From Levilactobacillus wangkuiensis (GTDB lineage Bacteria; Bacillota; Bacilli; Lactobacillales; Lactobacillaceae), in contig NZ_BOLM01000009.1 in assembly GCF_016861605.1 (NCBI RefSeq), forward strand, positions 60,654 through 124,653: 64,000 bases of DNA, in the 5' to 3' direction. Shown in pieces: positions 52,317-61,225 of this stretch. Each line of letters opens with the position of its first letter. Position 1 is the first letter of the stretch. The notes beneath the pieces were generated by a model that was not told the origin of the DNA, did not search any database, and saw only the letters and a program-made list of their open reading frames with translations. Made by a program: the position numbers and the translations under genes.

Positions 52317-52505
52317 GTCTCAGCCGCAGGGCTGGTGAAAATGGGCTCAGCCGTGGAAGTTGCCTTAGCGGGTTTCCCGCTTAGGCAACTACTATCTTTG
52401 AGACGTGATCTTCGGCTCAAAGTAAGTCTGGAGACCGCCTTTCGGCTCCAGACGTGCGCCCACAGCGTCACGGCCCATTTTCACCAGCCCGGAGGCGCCA
52501 ACAAA
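52317..52505 (+). repeat. Structured intergenic element, A form
   Basis: The same 18-bp closing stem and hairpins as the 44280 copy, but hairpin 2 has a shortened loop (CTTTGAGACGTGATCTTCGG then CTCAAAG). Directly to its left (52210-52305) a broken B piece remains, with ACACCGACACAGCC and GTGACCAG ends in minus orientation. Confidence 0.87.
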
Positions 52506-52515
52506 GACCATAGTT

Positions 52516-53712
52516 TTATTCGGACGGGCGGACTTTGGAGCGGTCGACTTCCCCATGGTGCACGCGATCCATCGTCCACCGCAACAGGAACGGTGCCAAC
52601 AGCGTCGCGATAATGATTGCCGCCACGATTGCCGAGTAGCGAACCGGTGACATCAGCTTGGCCGCGTACCCGATTTGTGCGATGATCAAGGCCATTTCAC
52701 CCCGAGACACCATCCCGGCACCCACTGCGGCGGAACTGCCCCAGGAGAAGCCGGCCAGTTTGGCCCCACTCCCGGCACCAATCAGTTTGGACAGCACGGC
52801 CACGACCGTTAGGACTAGGATGAACCCAATCTGTTTGCCCAAACCATTGAAGTCCATGTTCAACCCAATGCTGACAAAGAACACGGGGATGAACAGCGCG
52901 TAGCCGACGGGTTCAATGTGCCGGTCGACCGTGGAGCGTGCCGTCGTTTGGGAAATCGCGATACCGGCGAAGAAGGCCCCGACCACATCGCTTAGGCCAA
53001 CGAGTTCGGCCACGTAGGCCATTCCGAAACACAGGATGATGGCCATCAGCGTTGGGCCCATGGGAATCAATAAGCGTTCGCCAATTTTGGCCATGTAAGG
53101 CGCTAACCAGCGGACCACCAAGTAAATGGCCGCAAAGTAAATCACCTGTTCGATTGTGGTCAGTAAGAGGCTGCTAGACTGCGCGGCGCTCTCGCCAACG
53201 GCGGTCCCGGTCGTGCTGACCAGCACACTCAAAATCACAACGGCCAACACGTCATCGACCACGGCGGCCCCCAAGATTGTGGTCCCCTCGCGACTGTTTA
53301 ACGCGTTCATTTCCTTTAAGACTTCCACGGAAATTGAAACGGAGGTCGCGGCGAAAATCACACTGATAAATAAGCTTTCCGTGACGCCCAGGTTGTAAAA
53401 CATCCCCACGGCGTACGTCCCCAACACGGGAATCAACACCCCCATGAGGGCGACCAACACGCTGGGTTTCAGGTAGCGTTTCAACAGTTGTAAATCACTT
53501 TCGAGACCGGCGATGAACATCAGGATGATGACCCCGATTTCCGCAAAGCCTTCCAGTGAGTGACTGAGTGAGATCCAGCCCAACATGGCCGGTCCCACCA
53601 GGACTCCCACTAGCAGTTGGCCGATGACGGCCGGAATCCCGATACGGGTACAGTAATGACCCACCACGGTTGTTGCCAATAAGATTAACGTTAAGTCTTT
53701 TAATAGTTCCAC
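52516..53712 (-). CDS. CPA2-family cation:proton antiporter (NapA/KefB type)
   Basis: 398 residues from the GTG at 53712, preceded by GGGAGGAAACTT; the frame is open 30 codons more but lacks a site. Twelve or so helices. GIPAVIGQLLVGVLVGPAMLGW near residue 30 and the conserved AAVVDDVLAVVILSVL segment (the ion-binding Asp pair) identify the Na+/H+ exchanger domain. There is no C-terminal TrkA-N domain, so it is NapA-like rather than KefC-like. It exchanges Na+ or K+ for protons across the membrane for pH and salt homeostasis. Confidence 0.88.
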   Translation of the reverse strand: MELLKDLTLILLATTVVGHYCTRIGIPAVIGQLLVGVLVGPAMLGWISLSHSLEGFAEIGVIILMFIAGLESDLQLLKRYLKPSVLVALMGVLIPVLGTYAVGMFYNLGVTESLFISVIFAATSVSISVEVLKEMNALNSREGTTILGAAVVDDVLAVVILSVLVSTTGTAVGESAAQSSSLLLTTIEQVIYFAAIYLVVRWLAPYMAKIGERLLIPMGPTLMAIILCFGMAYVAELVGLSDVVGAFFAGIAISQTTARSTVDRHIEPVGYALFIPVFFVSIGLNMDFNGLGKQIGFILVLTVVAVLSKLIGAGSGAKLAGFSWGSSAAVGAGMVSRGEMALIIAQIGYAAKLMSPVRYSAIVAAIIIATLLAPFLLRWTMDRVHHGEVDRSKVRPSE

Positions 53713-53980
53713 AAGTTTCCTCCCTCGCACGAAAAAAGCGACCGCCATAAAACGGTCCCCCCAACCCAAGGAGGACGCCGTTCTTGAAAGCACTCGCTTC
53801 AACCATCTCTAATTCATATTTCATACAGTATACTAGAAAACGCCACCAATCGCAACACAGACGACCACGCTCCGTTAGGCCACGCAATAAATTGGTGATA
53901 AAATTACCTGCGAGCGCAAACTTAATTACCCGTTGAAGGACTAATCGTGGTAAACTAATAACGATTGTGAGGTGACACGT

Positions 53981-54190
53981 GTGAAGTGGCTTGAATCTAA
54001 TTTAGTCGTGATCTTTTGGTCCGTTATCTTCGGCGAAGTTATGGGTTACATCGGTGGTACGTTGGAACAAATGACTTGGGAACCCATGAAAATTGGGATC
54101 TGGATGGCAGTAGTCGCTGTGATTGCGGTCAACGGAATCACGCTACTTAGCCGTGATAACCAAGCTTCCAGTGATAAAAAGTCACGTTAA
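53981..54190 (+). CDS. Small two-helix membrane protein, DUF2929-like
   Basis: 69 residues from the GTG at 53981, with GAGGTG six bases upstream. Two hydrophobic helices (LVVIFWSVIFGEVMGYIGG and IWMAVVAVIAVNGITLL) joined by a short acidic loop. Size and layout match DUF2929 proteins (YjzD-like), whose role is unknown. Own terminator, so a single-gene unit. Confidence 0.7.
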   Translation: MKWLESNLVVIFWSVIFGEVMGYIGGTLEQMTWEPMKIGIWMAVVAVIAVNGITLLSRDNQASSDKKSR

Positions 54191-54204
54191 GCTTGATCGA
54201 TAAA

Positions 54205-54237
54205 CGGAGCCTTGGCTGATGCTGAGGCTTTTTTTGA
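54205..54237 (+). terminator. Terminator of the DUF2929-like gene
   Basis: GGAGCCT pairs with GAGGCT around a GGCTGATGC loop, followed by TTTTTTT. Confidence 0.75.
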
Positions 54238-54300
54238 TGTGAAAAAGAGCGGAACTGATTGCCTCTTGGCACACGTTTCAGCCATACAGAAGTAAGCCGT

Positions 54301-54333
54301 AAAAGCGCCTGGGAATTACCCCAGGCGCTTTGT
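54301..54333 (-). terminator. Terminator of the small secreted gene ending at 54354
   Basis: AAAGCGCCTGGG pairs with CCCAGGCGCTTT; on the minus strand it is followed by TTTT. Confidence 0.8.
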
Positions 54334-54353
54334 CGTTCTAAGTATCAACTGAT

Positions 54354-54749
54354 TTACCGTGCCCGAACATAGGTCATCGATTGGCCGTTAAACGACCACT
54401 TCAGGGCGGGCTTTTGCTGGTAGCGCGTGCGTTGCAGGTTGTTGTACGCCCCCACTTGCATGCCCCCGGCAATCTTAAAGACCGAGATGCTGTGCTTGCC
54501 TTGATAGACCCCTAGTTCCTTGCCCGCATAAGACCCAAACTGACTCTTAAACGAGCGCGCGGTAATTTTTAATTTGAGATTCTTTTTCGCTGACCAAGTG
54601 GCGTGCTTTAGTTTCCAAGTCCCCCGATAAGCCTGTGGCACCGACTGATAAACGCTCTGCGCAGCGGCTGGCTGAGGTGCCGTCAACATGGTGGCCCCCA
54701 AGCCAAAAGTGGTCGCAGCAATTGTCGTCATGAATAATTGTTTTAGCAT
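54354..54749 (-). CDS. Small secreted GTW-family protein
   Basis: 131 residues; AGGGGAGTGG lies upstream of the ATG. The signal peptide ends at AAA-QSVYQ near residue 31. The motif is VPQAYRGTWKLKHATW, then LKITARSFKSQFGSY. It is closest to the paralogue at 55274 and forms a second cluster of the family, 27 kb from the first. Function unknown. Confidence 0.72.
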   Translation of the reverse strand: MLKQLFMTTIAATTFGLGATMLTAPQPAAAQSVYQSVPQAYRGTWKLKHATWSAKKNLKLKITARSFKSQFGSYAGKELGVYQGKHSISVFKIAGGMQVGAYNNLQRTRYQQKPALKWSFNGQSMTYVRAR

Positions 54750-54992
54750 AGCTATCCACTCCCCTCACCATTTAGCGTATCACTAGATGAGCAGAGTTTG
54801 GGTACTAGGAAACCGTTTGGCAAGGTAACTTAACAAAGAAACTTGGCGTGACGTGCTGAAAACAATGGCGCGTTGGAACAGGTACACGTCGGAACAGAAC
54901 AACTGCTAGAACGTGCCTCAACTGCGAACGGCGTGAACGTTCTAGCCAGCACCAACCACCTCAAGACCCAATCGCAGCCACAGGTCAAACCC

Positions 54993-55258
54993 GTGTCAGC
55001 TGGAGGACTGGGAAACCTGGGCCGGTCGTGGAAGTGACCAGAGGCGCGCCAAGGTGACCAGCTGTGTCGGTGGTCTTGGCTGGAGTTTTGTTCCAGCCTA
55101 GCCCACGGGGCAACCTTTGAGACCGCACCTCAGGCTCAAAGTTGAGGTGGAAGCCCGCCCTTTGGCTGGAACCGCCCCCACAGCAGGGCGCCTTGAGCGC
55201 GCCGCCGGGAACGGACGCGACCAGGCCCAGTTTTCACCAGCCCGGCGACCATGACAAC
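54993..55258 (+). repeat. Structured intergenic element, B form
   Basis: Complete B copy. The outer stem pairs GGACTGGGAAACCTGGGCC with GGCCCAGTTTTCACCAGCCC (imperfect). GTGACCAGAGGCGCGCC, CAGCTGTGTCGGTGGTC, CAACCTTTGAGACCGC, CCCCACAGCAGGGCG and CCGCCGGGAACG are all present. Hairpin 1 is GGCTGGA/TCCAGCC. It lies between two GTW-family genes. Confidence 0.87.
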
Positions 55259-55273
55259 GGCAAGGTTAACCCG

Positions 55274-55687
55274 TTACTTGGCTTTGACGTAGTAGGCGGT
55301 TGAGGTGTTGAACGTCCACTTCAGTGCGACCCGATTCTTATAATGCGTCCGGCGCAAAACATTGTACTCGCCAACCTGCTTGCCATTGGCGATTTGGAAG
55401 ACGGACACGTACTTCTTGCCGACCTTCTTACCAATGTGAACGCCTAATTGCTTGTCCTTGTATGTACCGAAATCACTCTTAAAGACCCGCGCCTTAATCT
55501 TCAGCTGACTGCCCTTTTTCACGCGACCCGTCGAATGCTTGAGCTTCCAAGTCCCCCGGTAACGCTTGGGAATCTTCTGGTAAACGCTCTGCTTAGCGGC
55601 CGCCGGTTGTGGTGCCTGGATAAGGCCTTCAAACCCTAGTCCCAGTGCGCTAACGGCTAAAACGGTCATCACTTTATTTCGTAACAT
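55274..55687 (-). CDS. Small secreted GTW-family protein
   Basis: 137 residues from the ATG at 55687, since GGGAGCGG lies just upstream; six further codons are open. The signal peptide ends at AAA-KQSVYQ near residue 30. The motif IPKRYRGTWKLKHSTG is followed by LKIKARVFKSDFGTY and VSVFQIANGKQVGEYN, very like the paralogue at 54354. The two are separated by a B-type structured element, so duplication and element insertion are linked or coincide. Confidence 0.72.
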   Translation of the reverse strand: MLRNKVMTVLAVSALGLGFEGLIQAPQPAAAKQSVYQKIPKRYRGTWKLKHSTGRVKKGSQLKIKARVFKSDFGTYKDKQLGVHIGKKVGKKYVSVFQIANGKQVGEYNVLRRTHYKNRVALKWTFNTSTAYYVKAK

Positions 55688-55807
55688 ATGATCCGCTCCC
55701 TTCATAAGTTAAGTTTATCACGAAAACGGTTACTTTAGCAGACAAATGCACCGTTTTCCCACGTCAAAAGCACCCCCGACTGGCTGTCGAACCCCCTTAA
55801 AATCACA

Positions 55808-56470
55808 CTAAATATTCTCTTCCGCACGAATCTGATTCTTAATGCCATTCATGTCCTGGTCCAGCTGATGCACCAGCTCGGCCTTGGCAATCAGTTCACG
55901 CCGTAGCTCATCTTGGTGGTGCACGTTCTTTTTGTAACTCAATTCATGCTCGAGTGAGGCCCAGAAATTCATGGCAATCGTCCGAATCTGAACCTCGACC
56001 GTGACCTCTTGGACGCCGGCCGCCAAAAAGACAGGCACCGCCAGGATCAGATGGAGACTCCGATAGCCGTTGGGCTTAGGCTTTGAGACGTAATCCTTGC
56101 GATTCAAAATTTTAATATCGGGTTGTTTCTCCAGTCGCCGTTCCATGGACAAAATATCATCCTCGAAACGCACAATGACCCGGATACCAGCAATGTCATG
56201 CATCCGGTCCGGTAGCGTCTGCAGGTTAAGGTCCAGGTGTTTGCGCTGCACCTTTTCAAGGATACTCTCCGGCGACTTGATGCGTGACTGGAGACTGTCG
56301 ACCAGCGTGTGGCCATTTTGAATTTGATATTCCTGATCAAGGTAGTGGATCTTGGTTTCAACGACCTGAACCGCACTTCGGTAATTCAACATCAACGACC
56401 GAAACTGGTCGATAGCCTTCAATGAAGTTGGGTCGTTGGGAAACTGTGCGGGTAAGTTCTCGTTAGCCAT
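55808..56470 (-). CDS. relP: Small alarmone synthetase (RelP/YwaC-like (p)ppGpp synthetase)
   Basis: 220 residues with a single synthetase domain and no hydrolase or regulatory part. RelA/SpoT signatures: HDIAGIRVIVRFEDDI, SKPKPNGYRSLHLIL and VEVQIRTIAMNFWASLEHELSYKK. The PKPNGYRSLHL and FWASLEH forms are closer to YwaC/RelP than to YjbM/RelQ. It makes (p)ppGpp from GTP/GDP and ATP; RelP is generally induced by cell-wall stress. Its ATG overlaps the stop of the MFS exporter upstream (TAATG), so both are made together. Confidence 0.88.
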   Translation of the reverse strand: MANENLPAQFPNDPTSLKAIDQFRSLMLNYRSAVQVVETKIHYLDQEYQIQNGHTLVDSLQSRIKSPESILEKVQRKHLDLNLQTLPDRMHDIAGIRVIVRFEDDILSMERRLEKQPDIKILNRKDYVSKPKPNGYRSLHLILAVPVFLAAGVQEVTVEVQIRTIAMNFWASLEHELSYKKNVHHQDELRRELIAKAELVHQLDQDMNGIKNQIRAEENI

Positions 56471-57705
56471 TAATTTATGCTCCTTTTAGCGGGCCGCTTG
56501 TGCCATTGCCGCATCTCGGGCACCAACCACGCTAGTAATAAGAAATTTAATAACAGCGTCAAGGCGGTAAACATAAAGACGCCGTTGTAGTTGAACCAGT
56601 TGGCGACCACCCCACCCAGCATGGCACCCAGCATACTGCCGAGGGCCTGGAAGGATTGGTTCCAGCTGAAGACCGTCCCGGTCAACGACTGCGGTGCATT
56701 CTTCGTCAACATCGTTTGCACCGCCGGGAACAGGGCCCCGTCCGAGATCCCAATCATAAACCGGAAAATACCGAGTAGCCAAACGCTGGTCACGAAGCCT
56801 TGAGGGAAGTACATCAAGACGGCAAAGACGTAGCCAAATACCAACACGCGTTGCGTCCCGTGCCGGTCGCCGTACTCACCCAATTTCGGGGCCGCCAGCA
56901 AGGTTGAAATTCCTGGCAAGGCCGCGATGATCCCGGCAACCAGCGTGATGGGGCCGGTATGATGCATCAGTTGTCGGACGTACAGACTAATGATTGGGGT
57001 AATGGAATTATTGCCCATTTGAATAAACATGGTCGAGACCAATAACACCACAATGAGGGTCGGATTCTTCACCTGTTTCAGGAAAAAACCGGCCTGCGCC
57101 TGGCGCTCCCTACTGATGGGCGTAAAGTGTTCGTGAACCAGCGTTGCGCTCAGGAAAAACACGATAATTAGGAAAATCCCGGTCAGGATAAACGTCCACC
57201 GAATCGAAAAGACCTGGGCCAGGATACCACCCAACACCGGACCAATCAAATTACCGCTCACGTAACCGGTCGTCAGGATACCCAGGGCATTACCACTCTT
57301 TTCCTTCGGCGTTTCCGACGCAATCAGCGCACTGGCATTGGGGATGTACCCCGCGAAGAAGCCTTGTAAAAAACGCAGGCCAATCAGCTGCCAAACGTTG
57401 GTCACGAACCCCATCAATCCAATGACAGCAGCCATCCCCAACGAGGACCGGAGCAGCATGAGTTTTCGGCCCTTCCGATCCGCCAACTTGCCCCATAACG
57501 GTGAGACCACGGCAATCACAAAGAAGGTCGCCGCGTACGTCAATCCACTATACATGGTCAGCTGGCCCTTGGTGTACGTCCCCAGGTCATCGACGTATAA
57601 CGAAATAAATGGCATGATTTCACTGAATCCCATGCCAGCAATAAATGTCCCTAACCACAAGACGGCTAAATTCCGCCGCCATTGCTCGGTCTTACGTGTT
57701 CCCAC
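56470..57705 (-). CDS. MFS multidrug-type exporter
   Basis: 411 residues from the GTG at 57705, with GAGAGG upstream; the frame is open another 59 codons without a site and with poor composition. Twelve helices. The MFS motif A reads PLWGKLADRKGRKLMLLRS after helix 2, and GFFAGYIPNASALIASETPKEKSGNALG follows in the third to fifth helices. It belongs to the drug:proton antiporter group (motif C-like GPVLGGILAQ). The coupling with relP suggests a stress-linked export role; the substrate is unknown. Confidence 0.85.
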   Translation of the reverse strand: MGTRKTEQWRRNLAVLWLGTFIAGMGFSEIMPFISLYVDDLGTYTKGQLTMYSGLTYAATFFVIAVVSPLWGKLADRKGRKLMLLRSSLGMAAVIGLMGFVTNVWQLIGLRFLQGFFAGYIPNASALIASETPKEKSGNALGILTTGYVSGNLIGPVLGGILAQVFSIRWTFILTGIFLIIVFFLSATLVHEHFTPISRERQAQAGFFLKQVKNPTLIVVLLVSTMFIQMGNNSITPIISLYVRQLMHHTGPITLVAGIIAALPGISTLLAAPKLGEYGDRHGTQRVLVFGYVFAVLMYFPQGFVTSVWLLGIFRFMIGISDGALFPAVQTMLTKNAPQSLTGTVFSWNQSFQALGSMLGAMLGGVVANWFNYNGVFMFTALTLLLNFLLLAWLVPEMRQWHKRPAKRSIN

Positions 57706-57811
57706 GGTGAGTCGCCTCTCGTTTCTGAAAATCTGCTTACCTTTTAGTTTAGCATAACCGGGCCAACTGTCACTTGATTTGCGACTTGATTTTACCAGCT
57801 CATTTTTCCAT

Positions 57812-57842
57812 AAAAAAAGCCCGAGAGTCACCTCCCGAGCTT
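57812..57842 (-). terminator. Terminator of the TauE/SafE-DUF1634 operon
   Basis: Minus strand GCTCGGGAG pairs with CTCTCGGGC and is followed by TTTTTTT. Confidence 0.85.
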
Positions 57843-57865
57843 CACACATTCTTCTATTCTGTGGC

Positions 57866-58243
57866 TTATCCTTTAACCCCAATCGCTAAGGCGATGAGTA
57901 AGATAATTAACACTAACGTGGTGATGGCCACGTACAGGTGATCCTTTTCTTTATAAAAGGCGTAGATGGAAACGACGACCCGCAAAACGGGCGTTAAAAT
58001 CAGGCAGTACACCCCAAGCATCATGATGGCGTAGGGCTTTAATTGCCACGTGCCGGCCAAGATCATCCCCATTTGTCGGGGCACGAAATCCCCTTCGTAT
58101 CCGGAATAACCGGTGACCAGGAACAAGGCTAAGCCAATCAACATCACAATGGCGGAGAAAATAACGCCGACCTGAAGAATTCGCCCAATAATGGTTTCGA
58201 CCTGTGCCATTTCTCTGGCGGTCGTTGCTGGTTTTGGTGCCAT
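57866..58243 (-). CDS. DUF1634 membrane protein
   Basis: 125 residues with three helices (IFSAIVMLIGLALFLVTGYSG, YAIMMLGVYCLILTPVLRV, VAITTLVLIILLIALAIG). DUF1634 proteins are almost always encoded beside TauE/SafE permeases, as here: its ATG shares a base with the stop of that gene (TAATG). It is probably an accessory subunit; the function has not been defined. Confidence 0.82.
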   Translation of the reverse strand: MAPKPATTAREMAQVETIIGRILQVGVIFSAIVMLIGLALFLVTGYSGYEGDFVPRQMGMILAGTWQLKPYAIMMLGVYCLILTPVLRVVVSIYAFYKEKDHLYVAITTLVLIILLIALAIGVKG

Positions 58244-59088
58244 TAGAAGTGAACCCCCAATCCTTTAAATAACATTTCAAATCCAATGTACAAGATAATT
58301 GGAATAAAGACGATCCGAATCCACCGTGCTGGCAGAACTTGCATGATCCGTGAACCAATCACGGCACCGCCCAAGATTCCTAAGGCCATGGGAACGGCAA
58401 TCCCTGGTAAAATCGCGCCGTTAAAGAAGTACACCGTGGCACTCGCTGCCGCCGTAACCCCCATCATCAAGTTGGACGTTGAGCTGGAAGGTTTCAGTGG
58501 CATCTTCATGAAGGTATCCAATGCCATCACCTTGAAGGCCCCGGACCCAATGCCCAGTAACCCACTAGCGACTCCGGCCCCAAACATCACGGAAAAACCG
58601 GCAGGCACGTTTTCAACCTGGTAATCAATATCTTTCATTTCGGCCTTATCAAAGTAAGTTCCATTTAATTTCAACTTAGCCGCAATCTTATCCGGTTCAA
58701 CCCGTTGTAAGACTTCGGACCCGCGCCGTAGCTTGCGGTACATGTTCCACCCGGAGAAAACGAGTAAACATCCGAACAACAAGTACAGGTACTTGGGATC
58801 CAAGACCCCGGTTAACAAGGCCCCCACGATGGCCCCAATGGTCGTCGCAATTTCCAAGAACATGGCGACCCGCAGGTTTAACACATTATCGCGCAGGTAG
58901 GCGATGGTTGAGCCTGAACTAGTGGCGATAACAGCAATGATACTGGCCCCAATCGCGTATTTAATGTTTAACCCCATCCCAAGGGTTAAGATTGGCGTGA
59001 TGATCATCCCACCACCGATACCTAAAATGGCCCCGGCAATTCCGGCGAAGATACCCACGGCCAACATAATAATGGCTGTATGAATCAT
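58243..59088 (-). CDS. TauE/SafE-family anion permease
   Basis: 281 residues with about eight helices in two similar halves. IFAGIAGAILGIGGGMIITPILT and FGAGVASGLLGIGSGAFKVMAL are the duplicated signature. Family members export sulfite, sulfoacetate or related anions, with coupling to taurine or sulfur metabolism in some bacteria; the substrate here is unknown. GGAGG precedes the ATG and the gene leads a two-gene operon with DUF1634. Confidence 0.85.
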   Translation of the reverse strand: MIHTAIIMLAVGIFAGIAGAILGIGGGMIITPILTLGMGLNIKYAIGASIIAVIATSSGSTIAYLRDNVLNLRVAMFLEIATTIGAIVGALLTGVLDPKYLYLLFGCLLVFSGWNMYRKLRRGSEVLQRVEPDKIAAKLKLNGTYFDKAEMKDIDYQVENVPAGFSVMFGAGVASGLLGIGSGAFKVMALDTFMKMPLKPSSSTSNLMMGVTAAASATVYFFNGAILPGIAVPMALGILGGAVIGSRIMQVLPARWIRIVFIPIILYIGFEMLFKGLGVHF

Positions 59089-59349
59089 AAGTGACTAATG
59101 CCTCCTTCATCAATTTACTTAACCGATTATCAACCTTTGTGGGGATGGCGGCAAGTTTGCCAGGGAATAATTCACTGTCTGATTGTTAATTGTTTCACAT
59201 TTGAAGCTGGCTTAATACCAACGTTTATGAAATTATATCTTTCAATTTGTGTAGTGTTAAATATAATGTTTTTCTTAATCCCAACAGTTTTCAGCCAATT
59301 TCCACCCTTAACTAATGGGAAACGTTCAGGCTTACAATCGCTTTCATAA
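59089..59349. other. AT-rich gap
   Basis: No credible gene. It contains the TauE/SafE promoter on the minus strand, somewhere in the AT-rich part after 59150; I could not fix its boxes. Confidence 0.3.
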
Positions 59350-59396
59350 GCAAAAGAAGTTACCATACAAAAATCGTATGGCAACTTCTTTTATTT
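59350..59396. terminator. Bidirectional terminator beyond the LysR gene
   Basis: AAAGAAGTTACCATAC pairs with GTATGGCAACTTCTTT around AAAAATC, with T runs on both sides. Confidence 0.8.
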
Positions 59397-59433
59397 TGTA
59401 TTTAACATATGCTAGAACACCGCGACCTTAGCC

Positions 59434-60291
59434 TCAGTAGCTGTCGATAAACCGCTGAAGGAGCGGACTGGGCGTGATTTGTTCTGGCCAAACCAACTTC
59501 AGGGTCGTGCGCCAGGGTTGATACCGAATTTGTCGGACACTGGTTTGCAGGCCACTCGTCTGCTCTGCCACCGACTGTGGCACGACTGCCACCCCCATCC
59601 GAGACTCGGCCCACTGGACCGCTGTTCGGGCATCGTCACAGGTACAAGCAATGAACGGTGCCATTTGCTTTTCAGCGAAGGTGGCCTGGAACAGGTGCTC
59701 GAATCGCCGGTAAATAATCAGGGGAACGGTCGCTAGGTCCTCGACCTTTAACGTGGCCGCCGGAAAGTGGTCATACTTCTTGGGCACCACGGCCACCATC
59801 GACTCCGTAGCCAGGTCCTTACTGGCCAATCCCGGTGCCGTAAAGGGCGTCCGCACGATAGCCACATCAATTAGATGTTTTTCTAACCGATCAATCAAGC
59901 CATACGTGTTGTCCTCAAACAAGCGAATCTGAACCTTGGGGTAATGGCGCGTGAGGGTGCGCAGCTTGGCGTTCGGTGTTGCCCCAATCGACGACGAAAT
60001 CACGCCGACCGACAACACGCCCGCTAGTCCTTGTCCCAGCGACCGCACCTGGCTGTCTGCCCGGTCTCTGAGATCGACCAGCTGTTGCGCATAGTCTCGC
60101 AGGAGTTGTCCCGCGGGCGTCAACGTTGTGCCACTAGCTGAACGGTTCAAGAGGGTCACACCCATCTCCGTTTCTAACTGCTTTAACTGATAGCTCAGTG
60201 GCGGCTGGGCCATATGCAGCTGTTGCGCCGCTGCCGTAATCTGACCAGCATTGGCGACCGCCAAAAAATATTCTAGTTGTCGAAAATTCAC
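59434..60291 (-). CDS. LysR-family transcriptional regulator
   Basis: 285 residues from the GTG at 60291 (NFRQLEYFLAVANAG follows), with GGTGGGGG upstream. HTH: QITAAAQQLHMAQPPLSYQLKQLETEMGVTLLNR. Effector domain from about residue 90. The QPPLSYQLKQLE form is common in regulators of acetoin, malolactic or carbon-catabolic genes, but no such gene is adjacent. It lies convergent to no enzyme and its target is unknown. Confidence 0.87.
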   Translation of the reverse strand: MNFRQLEYFLAVANAGQITAAAQQLHMAQPPLSYQLKQLETEMGVTLLNRSASGTTLTPAGQLLRDYAQQLVDLRDRADSQVRSLGQGLAGVLSVGVISSSIGATPNAKLRTLTRHYPKVQIRLFEDNTYGLIDRLEKHLIDVAIVRTPFTAPGLASKDLATESMVAVVPKKYDHFPAATLKVEDLATVPLIIYRRFEHLFQATFAEKQMAPFIACTCDDARTAVQWAESRMGVAVVPQSVAEQTSGLQTSVRQIRYQPWRTTLKLVWPEQITPSPLLQRFIDSY

Positions 60292-60331
60292 CGAGAAGAC
60301 CCCCACCGTTTTTTTCCATTATACCAAACCT

Positions 60332-61225
60332 TTAAGGCAGACCGGTCTCCCCGGTAATGGAACGTTGCTGGTTCTTGCTGGGCCGTTGATACCGATCCTT
60401 GGCCGGCAAGTTTTCCTGCAAGAGATATTGCCGAATCAACAAGACAATCTGCTTATTTTGTGGCAGGTCCGAATGAGTCGTATCATCCCCGGTGACGGTA
60501 ATCTGGGTATAGTGCGCCACCTGATTTTGAAAGACGTATTTTCCCTGATTGACGCTGTTTGCTGGCACCGTGCCGTCGCTGGAATAATTTTCCGTTCCCG
60601 CTACAGAGTACACGGTTAGCTTCTTTGGCAAGTTGCTGCGGCCCGCGACCAGCTCTTTGAGAATCGCCGTTCGGGTCGTTGTACTATCGGACTCCATGTT
60701 ATACGGTGTCGCGATGGTCATCAGTTTATCAATCGCCACGTGCTTGATCTGCGGGAAGTCCTTTTCTAGAAATAGGCTGAGAATCAGCCCACCATTAGAA
60801 TGACCCAGCGCCGAAAAATGATTGAAGTGGTAAGTTTTCACCAAATCTTTAATCGCCAGCGATAACCACTTAGCTTGCTTATTAATATTCTCATAGCCAT
60901 CACGATTATTTTCAAAGGCAATCACAATAAACGGTTGATTATCCCCCTGCCGAATCGACCCGGTGTAGGAAATTTGGCCGTTCTCGGCCACTTTGACCTT
61001 TAGCACACTATGACTAGCCTTAGTTTCTTTACGCAACTGCGTAATCAGTGTATCAAAGCGATTTTGACTCGCACTCGACCCCGGGACCATGATGGTCGGG
61101 TTCAAGGGCGTTCGATAGTTTGTTTTATATTGCGTGATGCGCTGTTGCATCCAGCCCACACTAGGAAGAAAGATCACCAGCACGGCAATCACCCCGAGAA
61201 GCCATCGCCACCAACTATGCCGCAT
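60332..61225 (-). CDS. Alpha/beta hydrolase, DUF915 family
   Basis: 297 residues. An N-terminal signal anchor (WLLGVIAVLVIFLPSVGW) is followed by the hydrolase fold: PTIMVPGSSASQNRFDTL, the nucleophile elbow ALGHSNGGLILS (Ser near 140), DGTVPANSV (Asp region) and DTTHSDLPQN (His). Probably extracytoplasmic. Its start lies inside the end of the PTS EIIC gene (11-bp overlap), so the two are translationally coupled. The pairing with a sugar permease hints at cleavage of an ester or glycoside before uptake, but this is inference. Confidence 0.82.
   Translation of the reverse strand: MRHSWWRWLLGVIAVLVIFLPSVGWMQQRITQYKTNYRTPLNPTIMVPGSSASQNRFDTLITQLRKETKASHSVLKVKVAENGQISYTGSIRQGDNQPFIVIAFENNRDGYENINKQAKWLSLAIKDLVKTYHFNHFSALGHSNGGLILSLFLEKDFPQIKHVAIDKLMTIATPYNMESDSTTTRTAILKELVAGRSNLPKKLTVYSVAGTENYSSDGTVPANSVNQGKYVFQNQVAHYTQITVTGDDTTHSDLPQNKQIVLLIRQYLLQENLPAKDRYQRPSKNQQRSITGETGLP

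Noticed and set aside
20836..55258. The element family as GOLLD, ROOL or another giant RNA
   Set aside because: Those RNAs are several times longer and usually occur once per phage or genome. The elements here are about 200 bp and repeated, and I could not match any conserved part.
20836..55258. The element family as simple MITEs
   Set aside because: The long outer inverted repeat would fit, but I found no consistent target duplication, and the internal hairpins keep pairing while changing sequence. A mobile origin remains possible.
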